54,692 bases of DNA from positions 1-54,692 of the forward strand of contig JADFZW010000031.1 in NCBI GenBank assembly GCA_015232355.1, read 5' to 3'. Both the position numbers and the translations under genes were made by a program. Positions 44,740 through 53,516 of the stretch are shown one piece after another. The stretch comes from Oligoflexia bacterium (GTDB taxonomy: Bacteria; Bdellovibrionota; Bacteriovoracia; Bacteriovoracales; Bacteriovoracaceae). The notes under the pieces are model-generated. The model was not told where the DNA came from. It made no database searches and saw nothing but the letters and a program-made list of their open reading frames with translations. Positions within the stretch are counted from its first letter, which is position 1. Each line of letters begins with the position of its first letter.

Positions 44740-45660
44740 TTAACTTAAAATATGCTCTCTGGTTAGTTCACGAACTAACTCACAAATATTCTCATTTGTA
44801 TTTGCAATTTGCTTAGATTCTGAGACAGTTAAGACAACATTTTGTATGCTTTTAACTTTTGTAGGTGATCCACTGACTCCACAAAGATTTATATCGGCCC
44901 CAATATCATTCACATTCCAAACTTTGCACTCATTATGTTTATCTTCTTTTGTATCTGCTGCATTCGAAAGGTAAGATAGTTCACTCTCTTTAATCGAAAA
45001 ATTCTTATAGATCATAACTTTTTTTGCGCTAGCAGGTCTAGGTGAGTTGGCAGTTGCCGTAACTGTTAACAAGAGTGGAAATTTAGATTTTAATATCTCA
45101 TAACCATTCTCAGTTGCTCTCTTAACCTTAAATGTTGTTGTTGCTGTTGTTGTTGCTGTTGTTGCTGCTGAACCGTTGGTAATCTCTAAAATTTCTTCTA
45201 CGTTTGTTATCTGATTAATATTTAATTTTTCGGCCAGCTGTGGTCCTACTTGTGCTGTATCTCCATCAATAGCTTGACGACCACAAATTATTAAATCAAA
45301 GTGACCTAATTTTTTTATCGCGAGAGATAGAACGTATGATGTTGCAAGAGTATCTGCTCCAGCAAATTTTGAATCTGATACCAACACAACATCATCGACT
45401 CCTCTATATAAGCTCTCTTTTAAAACCTCAACTGCCTTTGGTGGTCCCATCGTCACCACTGTAATTGATGCCGATGCTGATGTGCCAACACGAATGTTCT
45501 CCTTAATCTTTAATGCTTCTTCTAGCGCATTTAAATCTTCGGGATTAAATATGGCCGGAAGTAGGGCCCTGTTGACAGTACCATCTGCTTTCATGGCATC
45601 ACCTGTTATATTGTGAGTATCTGGAACTTGCTTAACGGTAACAATAATCTTTAAGCACAT
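44740..45660 (-). CDS. etfB: electron transfer flavoprotein beta subunit
   Basis: AMP-binding partner of EtfA. It starts MCLKIIVTVKQVPDT and contains FNPEDLNALEEALKIKE, VVTMGPPKAVEVLKESLYRGVDD and CGRQAIDGDTAQVGPQLAE, the standard EtfB sequence. At 306 residues it exceeds the usual 250-260; an Ala/Thr stretch (about 161-173) encoded by GTTGTTGCT-type repeats accounts for part. First gene of the operon; the 182 bp upstream (45661-45842) probably hold divergent promoters for this operon and the heptosyltransferase. Confidence 0.96.
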   Translation of the reverse strand: MCLKIIVTVKQVPDTHNITGDAMKADGTVNRALLPAIFNPEDLNALEEALKIKENIRVGTSASASITVVTMGPPKAVEVLKESLYRGVDDVVLVSDSKFAGADTLATSYVLSLAIKKLGHFDLIICGRQAIDGDTAQVGPQLAEKLNINQITNVEEILEITNGSAATTATTTATTTFKVKRATENGYEILKSKFPLLLTVTATANSPRPASAKKVMIYKNFSIKESELSYLSNAADTKEDKHNECKVWNVNDIGADINLCGVSGSPTKVKSIQNVVLTVSESKQIANTNENICELVRELTREHILS

Positions 45661-45842
45661 AAAATAAGCGCTCCTCTCTTAAATAAATTAAGAAAATAAG
45701 TAAGAAATTTAATTTTATCTTTTATTCTTTTAAGTATTTTTATACTGTATTTATCTATGTATTTATTGATCTATAACTTAAGTTAAAGTTTCCTGTCAAA
45801 TGTCAGGATTTTGTTAGCTATTTTTTTAGGTGTTTTATCGAT

Positions 45843-46865
45843 ATGAAAATAGTTATTCGCATGCCTAATTGGTTGGGTGATATCGTCATGAGTATTCCTT
45901 TCCTTTATGCCTTAGCGATTACAAATACTAAGTCATCACTCATTCTTATTATTAGAGAGGAGTATGCGCCACTTTTTGAATATTTGAATTTTAAAAAAAA
46001 AATTGAAATTATAACTTTTAATAAAAAAAGATATAGTGGAATTAGTGGACCATTTCGTTTTGTAAGAGATTATAGATTTTTATCTAACGCTGATATTTAT
46101 TACACACTTTCGACATCGTTTTCTTCTGCGCTAATTGGGTGGCTACTTAAAATTAAATCTCGTATTGGGTACTCTAGTGATTTGCGACGTTTATTGCTTA
46201 CAAAATCCTTTACCTTTTCACCTTTTAATCAAAATATGAAACATCGGTCTCAAGAATACATGGATTTATTGTTATTGCCGACTTTAAATTCATTTAACAT
46301 CTTCCCTGATGATATTATTAAAGTCAGAAATGAAATCAATGATGGAGATGAATATTACTTGATAAATGCTACATCTGAAGCACCTTCCAGACGTATGCCG
46401 ATACAAAAGTGGGTAGAATTAATAACTCAATTCCAAAATACTCGGTTTATATTTAGTGGATTAGAGAAAGATTTTTCTTATATCGAAGCATTGATCGTTG
46501 AGCTTACAAAAAATAACAACAATAACAACAATCAATATATAAATTTGGCCGGTAAAACTGATTTGAGGAAATTAATATTACTTATTTCAAAGGCAACATA
46601 CATTATCTCTAACGACTCTGGAGTTGCTCACCTTGCTTCACTACTCTCAAAACCATTAGTAGTATTTTTTGGAGCAGGAGATCCAAATAATACAGCTCCA
46701 ATCTCTTACAATAATCGTAATGTTAATAACCATAACATTAGAATAGAAAAATTAAATATTCCCTGCTCCCCTTGCTTGAAAAATTATTGTTCTAAAAAAG
46801 ATTCTTCTGCTTATATGAACTGTCTTAAAAACTTAAATTTAAATCGGCAAAAACTAAATTTATAA
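45843..46865 (+). CDS. glycosyltransferase family 9, ADP-heptose:LPS heptosyltransferase
   Basis: Adds heptose to the LPS inner core. It begins MKIVIRMPNWLGDIVMSIPF (the family's N-terminal 'NWLGD' motif) and has SRIGYSSDLRRLLLT, FIFSGLEKDF and SNDSGVAHLASLLSKPLVVF, the nucleotide-sugar-binding segment. The closest match is WaaF (heptosyltransferase II). A poly-Asn loop (about residues 224-230) is encoded by AACAAT repeats. AGGTG lies nine bases before the ATG. It is convergent with the regulator gene, seven bases apart. Confidence 0.88.
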   Translation: MKIVIRMPNWLGDIVMSIPFLYALAITNTKSSLILIIREEYAPLFEYLNFKKKIEIITFNKKRYSGISGPFRFVRDYRFLSNADIYYTLSTSFSSALIGWLLKIKSRIGYSSDLRRLLLTKSFTFSPFNQNMKHRSQEYMDLLLLPTLNSFNIFPDDIIKVRNEINDGDEYYLINATSEAPSRRMPIQKWVELITQFQNTRFIFSGLEKDFSYIEALIVELTKNNNNNNNQYINLAGKTDLRKLILLISKATYIISNDSGVAHLASLLSKPLVVFFGAGDPNNTAPISYNNRNVNNHNIRIEKLNIPCSPCLKNYCSKKDSSAYMNCLKNLNLNRQKLNL

Positions 46866-46872
46866 CCTAATC

Positions 46873-47640
46873 CTAATCAGATTTCAATATATCAGTAAGC
46901 GAGAAGGGTCTACTTGCTAGTAAAAAGGTCATCTCTTGCTTATCCTCTCTTGTTCTATCATCCTCGTCATCATCTTTTGAAGAAATCATTTCTCTTGAAT
47001 CACTGATTTCATTTACAACGATATCTAGTTTAGAAAAAAGAGTTTTTAATTTTTTTTCTGAAAAATGTCCTCTCAAAATTCTAATATATTCACTTTCTGA
47101 ATTAAATTTAGCTTTGAAAAATTTTTTACTCAACGCTGTGGCGTAATAGCTACGTAAAGCTCCATCAGGGATCCATAAAATATTAGGTGGGACCATGATT
47201 TTTATTTTTTGTTCAGGATGTAACTCTATTAACTTAATTTTGTCTAATTTAAGAAGGTAGTTGTCTAACTCATTATCATTTAACTTTAATTTAATTTTAG
47301 CATCTTGAGCTGAATGATTATTCATCAACATAAAAAAGAGATAAAAGATATTATCATTACTAGTTAATATCTCCTCTTGTTGTTGAGTAAAATATTTTTG
47401 AACGAAGGCATTTTCTTCTTTGGCCATTTTCACTAAATCAAAAAAAGTGATTTGTAAAAAGTCACAACATTTTCCTAAACGTTCTAACGATATATTATTT
47501 TTTTTGTTACCTTTACTAGAAAACATCTTTTTGATAGTGGGTAAAGATACTTTTAAATATTCTGCCAACTGTTCATAATTTTTATTTTGATGACGAATCT
47601 TTTTCTTTAATGTCTCTATTAACAATCTTTCTACGGCCAT
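46873..47640 (-). CDS. XRE-type helix-turn-helix regulator
   Basis: A 255-residue DNA-binding protein. The N-terminal Cro/CI-type HTH reads YEQLAEYLKVSLPTIKKMFS (about 22-41), followed by NNISLERLGKCCDFLQITFFDL. The C-terminal part (about 80-255) has helices and a winged-helix-like stretch (AKIKLKLNDNELDNYLLKLDKIKLI) and an acidic linker. Its target is unknown; it is divergent from the ART-like gene (322 bp between), which it might control. GGAG lies six bases before the ATG. Confidence 0.85.
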   Translation of the reverse strand: MAVERLLIETLKKKIRHQNKNYEQLAEYLKVSLPTIKKMFSSKGNKKNNISLERLGKCCDFLQITFFDLVKMAKEENAFVQKYFTQQQEEILTSNDNIFYLFFMLMNNHSAQDAKIKLKLNDNELDNYLLKLDKIKLIELHPEQKIKIMVPPNILWIPDGALRSYYATALSKKFFKAKFNSESEYIRILRGHFSEKKLKTLFSKLDIVVNEISDSREMISSKDDDEDDRTREDKQEMTFLLASRPFSLTDILKSD

Positions 47641-47962
47641 GGATATCTCCGTTCAAATAATTATATAAATAAATTTTTATTAATGTTTATTTCTATTAAT
47701 TATCTATTTAAATCCGATTTATTAGAAGTAATCGATTGAAAATATTTTTTTAAATATAAAAAAAATAGTTGGATGTTTAATTTTTTCAATTAGTTAAATA
47801 AAGAAACTTTTTTTTAGCTGATCTAAAATAATTTTTGTGATAGGGGTCGATAGATTTGAGAGTGCCAACATTTGTACACACAAATAGATTATATTTATAC
47901 TGCTTTATTGTTTTTATAGCATTTTTTTGATCCTAAATAAAATTATGTTAGAATCATTTATT

Positions 47963-49093
47963 ATGAAAAAAACAATCAAAAAATTAACTTTTAAAAAGGT
48001 TCTATTACATCTACTACATCTTCATTTTGTACTTATATTTGTTTATAGCTATGCTATTTTCAATACTGTTTATGCTGGTGAAAAGGAGATGATAGAAGAG
48101 ATTATTAAACTATCCAAACCTCTACCATCAGATAAGATATTTTATACTTGGACTAATAAAAAATCTGCACAAAGACGTATCAGTGAAGGTGTATTTACAG
48201 ATCAAGAGTATCAAAAAATGTTGGAACGAGCGAAAAATGATCCTCAAAGAGGCATTCATAATAGAGCATTAGCGGGAAGTGGAATATATATTGCTGAAGA
48301 TCCATATTCATCGTCCATTTATGGTTCAGAGATATATACAGATGAGGGTGCTTTATTAGAGGTAAAAGTTGATAAGGGAACACCTTATATAGATCTTACA
48401 ATGGGTAATGTGGTAAAAGAGTTAAATGAGAAAGGTATTAAGGTTGAGGATGTGTATAAGTTAAATCCTGCAATACTGGTTAAGTATTGTTTAGAAAATG
48501 ATTGGTGGGTGGTAAAAACAAATCAGGGTATTCATTTTCGAGAAGTAACTGGCCATAATTTGACTGAAGATGATTTAAGTAATTTACCTAGAGAATTTAA
48601 ATATCAAACACCGAAAGCTATTTTTAGAAATGCTTTATCTAAAATCAGTCAACAGATTAAGGAGGAAACCTTTGAACGATCTATTGAGAGAAATGCATGG
48701 AAAATTTGTAAAAAGAGAAATGGAGTTCGTAGTTTACTTCACAGTATAGATATAAATTTAACTTATCCTGGAAAATCAGAAAATTATGGGAGTAAAAATA
48801 AAGAAGAGGGTGAGGGTACTTCTGAATATGTTATAAATTATCCTCAATATGATTTTCAGGGAAAAAATTATTATTTAAGTGCAGAGTCTGATTTTAATGG
48901 AATATGTAAACATTTTGGATACAAAATGGCAAAAGATGGTGAGGAGAGTGTAAAAACGGGATTAAGTTATGGGGGAATGTTAAAATCTATTTTTGGTGAT
49001 TATTCAAGTGTAGTTGTAGATAAAAGAGGATTTACTATATCGATGATAGAGAATACATCTATTGTATTAAGTATAGTTTGCATAGGATACTAA
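47963..49093 (+). CDS. secreted protein with ADP-ribosyltransferase-like motif
   Basis: A 376-residue protein with a signal peptide (cleavage near VYA). Residues 58-135 read FYTWTNKKSAQRRISEG, then GSGIYIAEDPYSSSIYG (105-121), then GALLEVKV with Glu133. This order resembles the ART/PARP fold: a first strand with a Tyr/Arg position, a 'G.GiY.a....S..Y' segment, and a late Glu. The usual His or Arg of the first motif is not evident, so activity is uncertain. The C-terminal 180 residues are unassigned. A related motif pair is found in the protein at 50405-51529. The start is uncertain; ATG 47945 is an alternative. The 322-bp gap upstream is AT-rich with no gene. Confidence 0.55.
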   Translation: MKKTIKKLTFKKVLLHLLHLHFVLIFVYSYAIFNTVYAGEKEMIEEIIKLSKPLPSDKIFYTWTNKKSAQRRISEGVFTDQEYQKMLERAKNDPQRGIHNRALAGSGIYIAEDPYSSSIYGSEIYTDEGALLEVKVDKGTPYIDLTMGNVVKELNEKGIKVEDVYKLNPAILVKYCLENDWWVVKTNQGIHFREVTGHNLTEDDLSNLPREFKYQTPKAIFRNALSKISQQIKEETFERSIERNAWKICKKRNGVRSLLHSIDINLTYPGKSENYGSKNKEEGEGTSEYVINYPQYDFQGKNYYLSAESDFNGICKHFGYKMAKDGEESVKTGLSYGGMLKSIFGDYSSVVVDKRGFTISMIENTSIVLSIVCIGY

Positions 49094-49112
49094 AGTTATT
49101 TCTTTCCGGGCC

Positions 49113-50279
49113 CTAACGATCGAGACAGCTTTCGCTTGCAGGATATTTTTTAATAGAAGACATCCATTTTATTGGTTTTAATCCAATAACAATATGAGCA
49201 GCATACATTTTATCAACAAGCCAGTTATTTGCTAGACGAGAATAATATTTAAAATAAGGATCAGTATTGGTATTCATGTGAGCGTATTCGACAGGTTCAG
49301 AGCAACTATAATCAAAATCATTTACATCGATCTTTTTTATTCTTGAGTGTTTTTTGTCAATGTAATTAATTTTTTTGTTTTTTATATCATAAACAATACT
49401 CCATTGAGTAAAGCTAAAACCCCAATCGCGATCGAAAAGGTTAACAGTTGCATTTGATAATACGTCAAAAGCATCTGAAATAAAATCGTTCCATCTTAAT
49501 TCATTTATATACTCGCTAGTATTTTTAAAGCGATCAAGTGAGTACCATTTATTTTTTAATGGTTCTCCATTAATATCGAGTACGCTGTCAGGATCAGAAG
49601 AAGCTGCATATTTGCTGGCGTCTTCATAGGAGTGATTGGTTAAGACTTTTGCTTGATCTATTTCGAAATATTTTTTTACTAATTTTCCTTTTAAATACTC
49701 GAATGTTCCACAGTAACCATTAGAATCACATACCATATAGTGTACTTTTGCAATAAGTGGATTAATTCTTATTTTATCAATGTTTTTTATAAGTTCATCA
49801 ACTGTCTCGAAGGAATCCAAAACATATTGGTTCCATTGTAACTCTCCAATGACTTTAGATTGAGATTCATATTTAGGATAAATTGTTGAATGTAAAACTA
49901 AGGTTTCTACAGTCAATCCTTTTTCGTTCATTCCACCTACTGGAAAGCCAAAACCGTGTTGATTAAATGTTACACTTCCATATTTTGAAATCCACTCTAA
50001 TGGATGATCTTCAAGGTTGATATCAACTAATGCTTTTTTTTGAACATTTCTTTTATTTACATAGATTAAAGCATCTCGAACGAACCAATCATAATTTTTT
50101 CCCATGATAATAAATTTTTTGTCAGCTCCAGTGAGACTAAATGCTGTACATGAATAGATTTCATTTTGGATACAAAGTTGGGTAAAAAAGAGAAGAGAAA
50201 AAAAAGAGAAGTAAGTGAATAGTAATTTTTTTGATGGTCTAAAATTAGAGAGATTAAACTTACTTGTTAGATTTAGCAT
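49113..50279 (-). CDS. secreted choloylglycine hydrolase-family Ntn amidase
   Basis: Linear amide C-N hydrolase (PF02275-type; relatives include penicillin V acylase, bile salt hydrolase and acid ceramidase-like enzymes). The signal region ends in IYS, leaving Cys44 of CTAFSLTG as the N-terminal nucleophile of the mature protein, the hallmark of this Ntn family. Other family positions: GKNYDW (Asp64), GGMNEKGLTVE (about 114-124) and LTNHSYED (Asn215). The BSH Arg18 position is Lys61. Substrate could be N-acyl homoserine lactones, penicillin V, bile salts or N-acyl lipids; the sequence does not decide. GGAG precedes ATG 50279. It is convergent with the ART-like gene and lies 125 bp after another minus-strand gene. 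Confidence 0.82.
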   Translation of the reverse strand: MLNLTSKFNLSNFRPSKKLLFTYFSFFSLLFFTQLCIQNEIYSCTAFSLTGADKKFIIMGKNYDWFVRDALIYVNKRNVQKKALVDINLEDHPLEWISKYGSVTFNQHGFGFPVGGMNEKGLTVETLVLHSTIYPKYESQSKVIGELQWNQYVLDSFETVDELIKNIDKIRINPLIAKVHYMVCDSNGYCGTFEYLKGKLVKKYFEIDQAKVLTNHSYEDASKYAASSDPDSVLDINGEPLKNKWYSLDRFKNTSEYINELRWNDFISDAFDVLSNATVNLFDRDWGFSFTQWSIVYDIKNKKINYIDKKHSRIKKIDVNDFDYSCSEPVEYAHMNTNTDPYFKYYSRLANNWLVDKMYAAHIVIGLKPIKWMSSIKKYPASESCLDR

Positions 50280-50404
50280 GATTTTCTCCATTAATCATTT
50301 TTATAATTGAATCATTTCGCCATTAATAGCTGGCGAATATTATACTAATATCCATTTTAGGTCAATAAGTTGTTAGCTGGTGGTTGATTTTTAGGTTTTG
50401 AAAT

Positions 50405-51529
50405 TTAGTTGTTTGAAAAATTTACACAGTCTTTATTAGAATTGGAATTGGAATTGGAATTGGAGTTATCAACTAAATTAAAGTGGTGGGGAATATTGTC
50501 TCGAAAGATAAAATAATTAAGCATGGTGTTCTTATTCTTAAGGGGAACATTATATTTAAAGAGTAAGGGTATTTTTTTTGTACTAACAATTTCGTTTTTT
50601 GTAATTGTTGTAGGCAAATAATTTTTCCTTAAATTTTTCTTGATCTGATCAAAGTTATCATTTCCCATATCAACACATTCTACCTTATCAAAAGATATTT
50701 GATATAGGCGTTGATTTTGTTTCATTAGGGCCACTTTATTTTTAACATCAGAAATACTCTTTTTATCTAATAAAGATAATAGCTGAATAATTTTTATACT
50801 GTTTGTACTATTAAGATCAGAAATTATTCTTTTTTTATCTTGTGATGAGATAGTATTAATTATAGCATCGATTAAATTAAATTCTTTTGCTTTTTGCAAT
50901 TCGTATAGATCATATAAAGATGAGATAGCACTACTCTCCTTTTGAGAATTGAATTTATTAAAAGTTGTTTCAATTTGCTTAAGATTTTTAGCAGAAATAA
51001 TCTTTTCTTTAAGCAATTTCTCTCTTTGTTTATAGATGTTGGTTAATAACTTTATAGCTCTTGACTCCATTATCTTATCAATTTCTATTTGTTCTCGATC
51101 ATTTAATTCAATTTGCCTTTGCAATGAAGCGCCTTCGATCGAATCGCTTAAATATAGGCCCGGCCCATAGATTTTTGATTTTAACGGGAAATTTTTAAAT
51201 TTCTTAAAGTAACGATTTTCATATTGCTCATTGATTTTTTCTTCTAATTTCTGGCTAATTTTGCCGATATTTCTTAAAGCGTAGGATCTAAGCTTTGCGG
51301 CCGCAGAATAATTTTTCCAAATATAGAATTTATTTTGAGAACACTCTTTTTTTGTCTCAACGATAGAAGATTTTTTCTGGTTTTCAATTTTTTTGCTAAT
51401 CTCTGACCTAGTTAAAATGTGTAACTCATCATTTTGCGCTAAAGCTGCAAAAGCAAAATTAAATAAACATGAACATAAACATAGACAATAAATTAGAAGA
51501 GGTGTTGTTTTTATATTAATTAGTTTCAT
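50405..51529 (-). CDS. secreted protein with a second ART-like motif pair
   Basis: A 374-residue exported protein (signal peptide to about residue 30). Residues 68-71 are FYIW and residues 122-135 GPGLYLSDSIEGAS, the same pattern as FYTW / GSGIYIAEDPYSSS in the 47963-49093 product. A long helical region (about 140-260) follows, and an Asn/Ser repeat (6-bp GAATTG units) lies near the C-terminus. No clear catalytic Glu position. It is 13 bp after the coiled-coil gene on the same strand, so the two are probably co-transcribed. GGGAG lies six bases before the ATG. Confidence 0.55.
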   Translation of the reverse strand: MKLINIKTTPLLIYCLCLCSCLFNFAFAALAQNDELHILTRSEISKKIENQKKSSIVETKKECSQNKFYIWKNYSAAAKLRSYALRNIGKISQKLEEKINEQYENRYFKKFKNFPLKSKIYGPGLYLSDSIEGASLQRQIELNDREQIEIDKIMESRAIKLLTNIYKQREKLLKEKIISAKNLKQIETTFNKFNSQKESSAISSLYDLYELQKAKEFNLIDAIINTISSQDKKRIISDLNSTNSIKIIQLLSLLDKKSISDVKNKVALMKQNQRLYQISFDKVECVDMGNDNFDQIKKNLRKNYLPTTITKNEIVSTKKIPLLFKYNVPLKNKNTMLNYFIFRDNIPHHFNLVDNSNSNSNSNSNKDCVNFSNN

Positions 51530-51542
51530 TATGTGCTCCCAA

Positions 51543-53327
51543 CTATTCGCAGGTGTTTGTTTTATTGTTATTAAGTGAAAGAATTTCAGCCAACATAGGT
51601 AACAGCTTTTGCAAATCCATTTCTTCTTTTGATGATTTTAATTCACTACTTATTTTGTTGAATTTTTTATTTAAAGTTTCTTGTTTGTTAATCTCTTTAT
51701 CCACTGATTTAGCAAATGTTTGTAGAAAATTAAGATCCATTTTTATTTTATTTAAAAGCTCTTGATATACATATTGAAATGCGCTTAACATTTTGTTTTT
51801 AGGTAATTTGGAATTAATAATATTTTTTAAATTGTTCATTAATTCATTATATTGATAAAACATCATCTCTGCTCCGGTATCGAAATTATTTAATTGAATG
51901 TTGATGTTAACAAGAGTAAGAGTTTTACGTAAGATTTCGCTAAATATTTCAATCATCTCTTCTCTGGTTTTAGGTTTTTTCGAGAGTAATTTTGTGTCGT
52001 AAAGGTGTTGCTCAAGATAATTTTTCTTTTTTTGATTGAGCAATGTAATTTTTATTTGCATATCTTTTTCAATATTATCAAGTGCGAGAAGTAAAACCTC
52101 TTTTATTCTTTTGTAATATTCTGACTTTATTAAATAGGCATTATATAATTGATCTTTTTCTAGACCTAATTTAAAAAGTTGATCTTTTTCACCCGTAATT
52201 ATTTCTTGTTGTCTTATCAACTCTGCTTGTAATAGCTTGCTAACTTTAATATCGTCTTGAATTTTTTCTTGTAGTTTAGATTGCTCATTGATGGCGTTAT
52301 TTAGGCCCTCTTTGAGCTTTTCAATATCTTGCTTTCTAGCTCTCAACTCTAACCCGAGATCTTGAGTAGTTAATAATTGTTCTTTTTGAGAATTGATTTC
52401 GTTTAACAATAATTTATTATTAACTTTTTGTTCCGATAATTTTTTGCCTAGATTAATAACAACTTGATTTTGTTGTTGTAGAGCTTGCTCTGCCAATTTT
52501 GCTTCTAATTCCTTTTCTTTAAAGGATTCAGTTTGTTTAATAATTAAATTTAATTTCATCTCTAATTCTTGTGCTTGATTTATTTTTTGAATATTTCCTT
52601 CCATTAATTTTTGTAGTTCATTTTTTTTCTGTTGATGAATCTTATTTTTTGTTTCTAATAAATCTAGTTCCACATCTAGATTCGCTTTTTGTTCAGTTAT
52701 GAGTTTATTTTGCAGAGAAAGTTGTTCTTGTTGATGTTCAAGAAATGACTTTAATTCACCATTTTTTCTTTCTTGCTCACTCATGCTATTTAAAGTTAAC
52801 TCTAGTTGTTTTCTTTTAGAAGATAATTGTAACTCCATATCGCTGGCCTCTTTTAATGACATTTCGAATTTATGCTTTTTATCTTTTAACTCAAGTAGCG
52901 ATTGTTCAGTCAAACGTAGCTGGTGAGTTTTTTCAAGAAGTAATTGCCGTTCACCATTTAGTAATTCTAGTTTTTGATCAAGTTCATTAACTTCATTTAT
53001 TTGTGAGATTTTCTTTTTTATTAAATCCTCTTTTTCACTAACTAATCTTTTTAATTTTTCAACTTCTGCTGAATACTGTTCTCGTTTTTGATGGATATTT
53101 TTTAATTCGTTAGTTAAAATCTGATAATCCTTTCGTGATTCTTTTTCTAGAAATTTTAAATATTTCTCTTTTTTCTCTTTTTGTTTTTGTTCTTTGCTTT
53201 TAAATAAATCAAACCCAGCATAGGAATGGTCGTAGATGCAAGCGTTGATGCAAATGCTGATACAAACGATGCTAATAATGTGAAAAAAGAAGAAAAATAA
53301 TCGATTCCTTGTAGCTATTAAAAACAT
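51543..53327 (-). CDS. secreted coiled-coil protein
   Basis: A 594-residue protein with an N-terminal signal (hydrophobic about 9-30, likely cleavage at SYAG). Residues about 40-400 form an almost unbroken Glu/Lys/Gln-rich coiled coil; the C-terminal 190 residues are helical with a different composition. No known domain. It probably forms a fibrous or tethering structure outside the inner membrane. AGAGG lies six bases before the ATG. First gene of a pair with the ART-like protein 13 bp downstream. Confidence 0.72.
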   Translation of the reverse strand: MFLIATRNRLFFFFFHIISIVCISICINACIYDHSYAGFDLFKSKEQKQKEKKEKYLKFLEKESRKDYQILTNELKNIHQKREQYSAEVEKLKRLVSEKEDLIKKKISQINEVNELDQKLELLNGERQLLLEKTHQLRLTEQSLLELKDKKHKFEMSLKEASDMELQLSSKRKQLELTLNSMSEQERKNGELKSFLEHQQEQLSLQNKLITEQKANLDVELDLLETKNKIHQQKKNELQKLMEGNIQKINQAQELEMKLNLIIKQTESFKEKELEAKLAEQALQQQNQVVINLGKKLSEQKVNNKLLLNEINSQKEQLLTTQDLGLELRARKQDIEKLKEGLNNAINEQSKLQEKIQDDIKVSKLLQAELIRQQEIITGEKDQLFKLGLEKDQLYNAYLIKSEYYKRIKEVLLLALDNIEKDMQIKITLLNQKKKNYLEQHLYDTKLLSKKPKTREEMIEIFSEILRKTLTLVNINIQLNNFDTGAEMMFYQYNELMNNLKNIINSKLPKNKMLSAFQYVYQELLNKIKMDLNFLQTFAKSVDKEINKQETLNKKFNKISSELKSSKEEMDLQKLLPMLAEILSLNNNKTNTCE

Positions 53328-53484
53328 TTTGTACCTCTGGTAATTTTATAAGAAAATTTAGTGAATATATTTTATTTGATGATTGCTTAAGTTGGTTTAA
53401 AAAAAATATAAAAAATAAGCAAGTATCTATAATCATGGAATGATAGCTAGTGGGCCAAAATAATTATGTGACATAAAAAGTGGG

Positions 53485-53516
53485 CATACTCAACACATAC
53501 TCAACACATACTCAAT
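53485..53516. repeat. 11-bp tandem repeat at the intron insertion site
   Basis: CATACTCAACA at 53485-53495 and 53496-53506, then CATACTCAAT cut at 53516 by the intron start. The 10-base CATACTCAAT also occurs in the repeats at 113-157. Confidence 0.88.

Noticed and set aside
45791..45815. TCCTG...CAGGA hairpin before the heptosyltransferase as a riboswitch or attenuator
   Set aside because: Only a 5-bp stem with a weak T-rich tail; not distinguishable from chance in AT-rich sequence.
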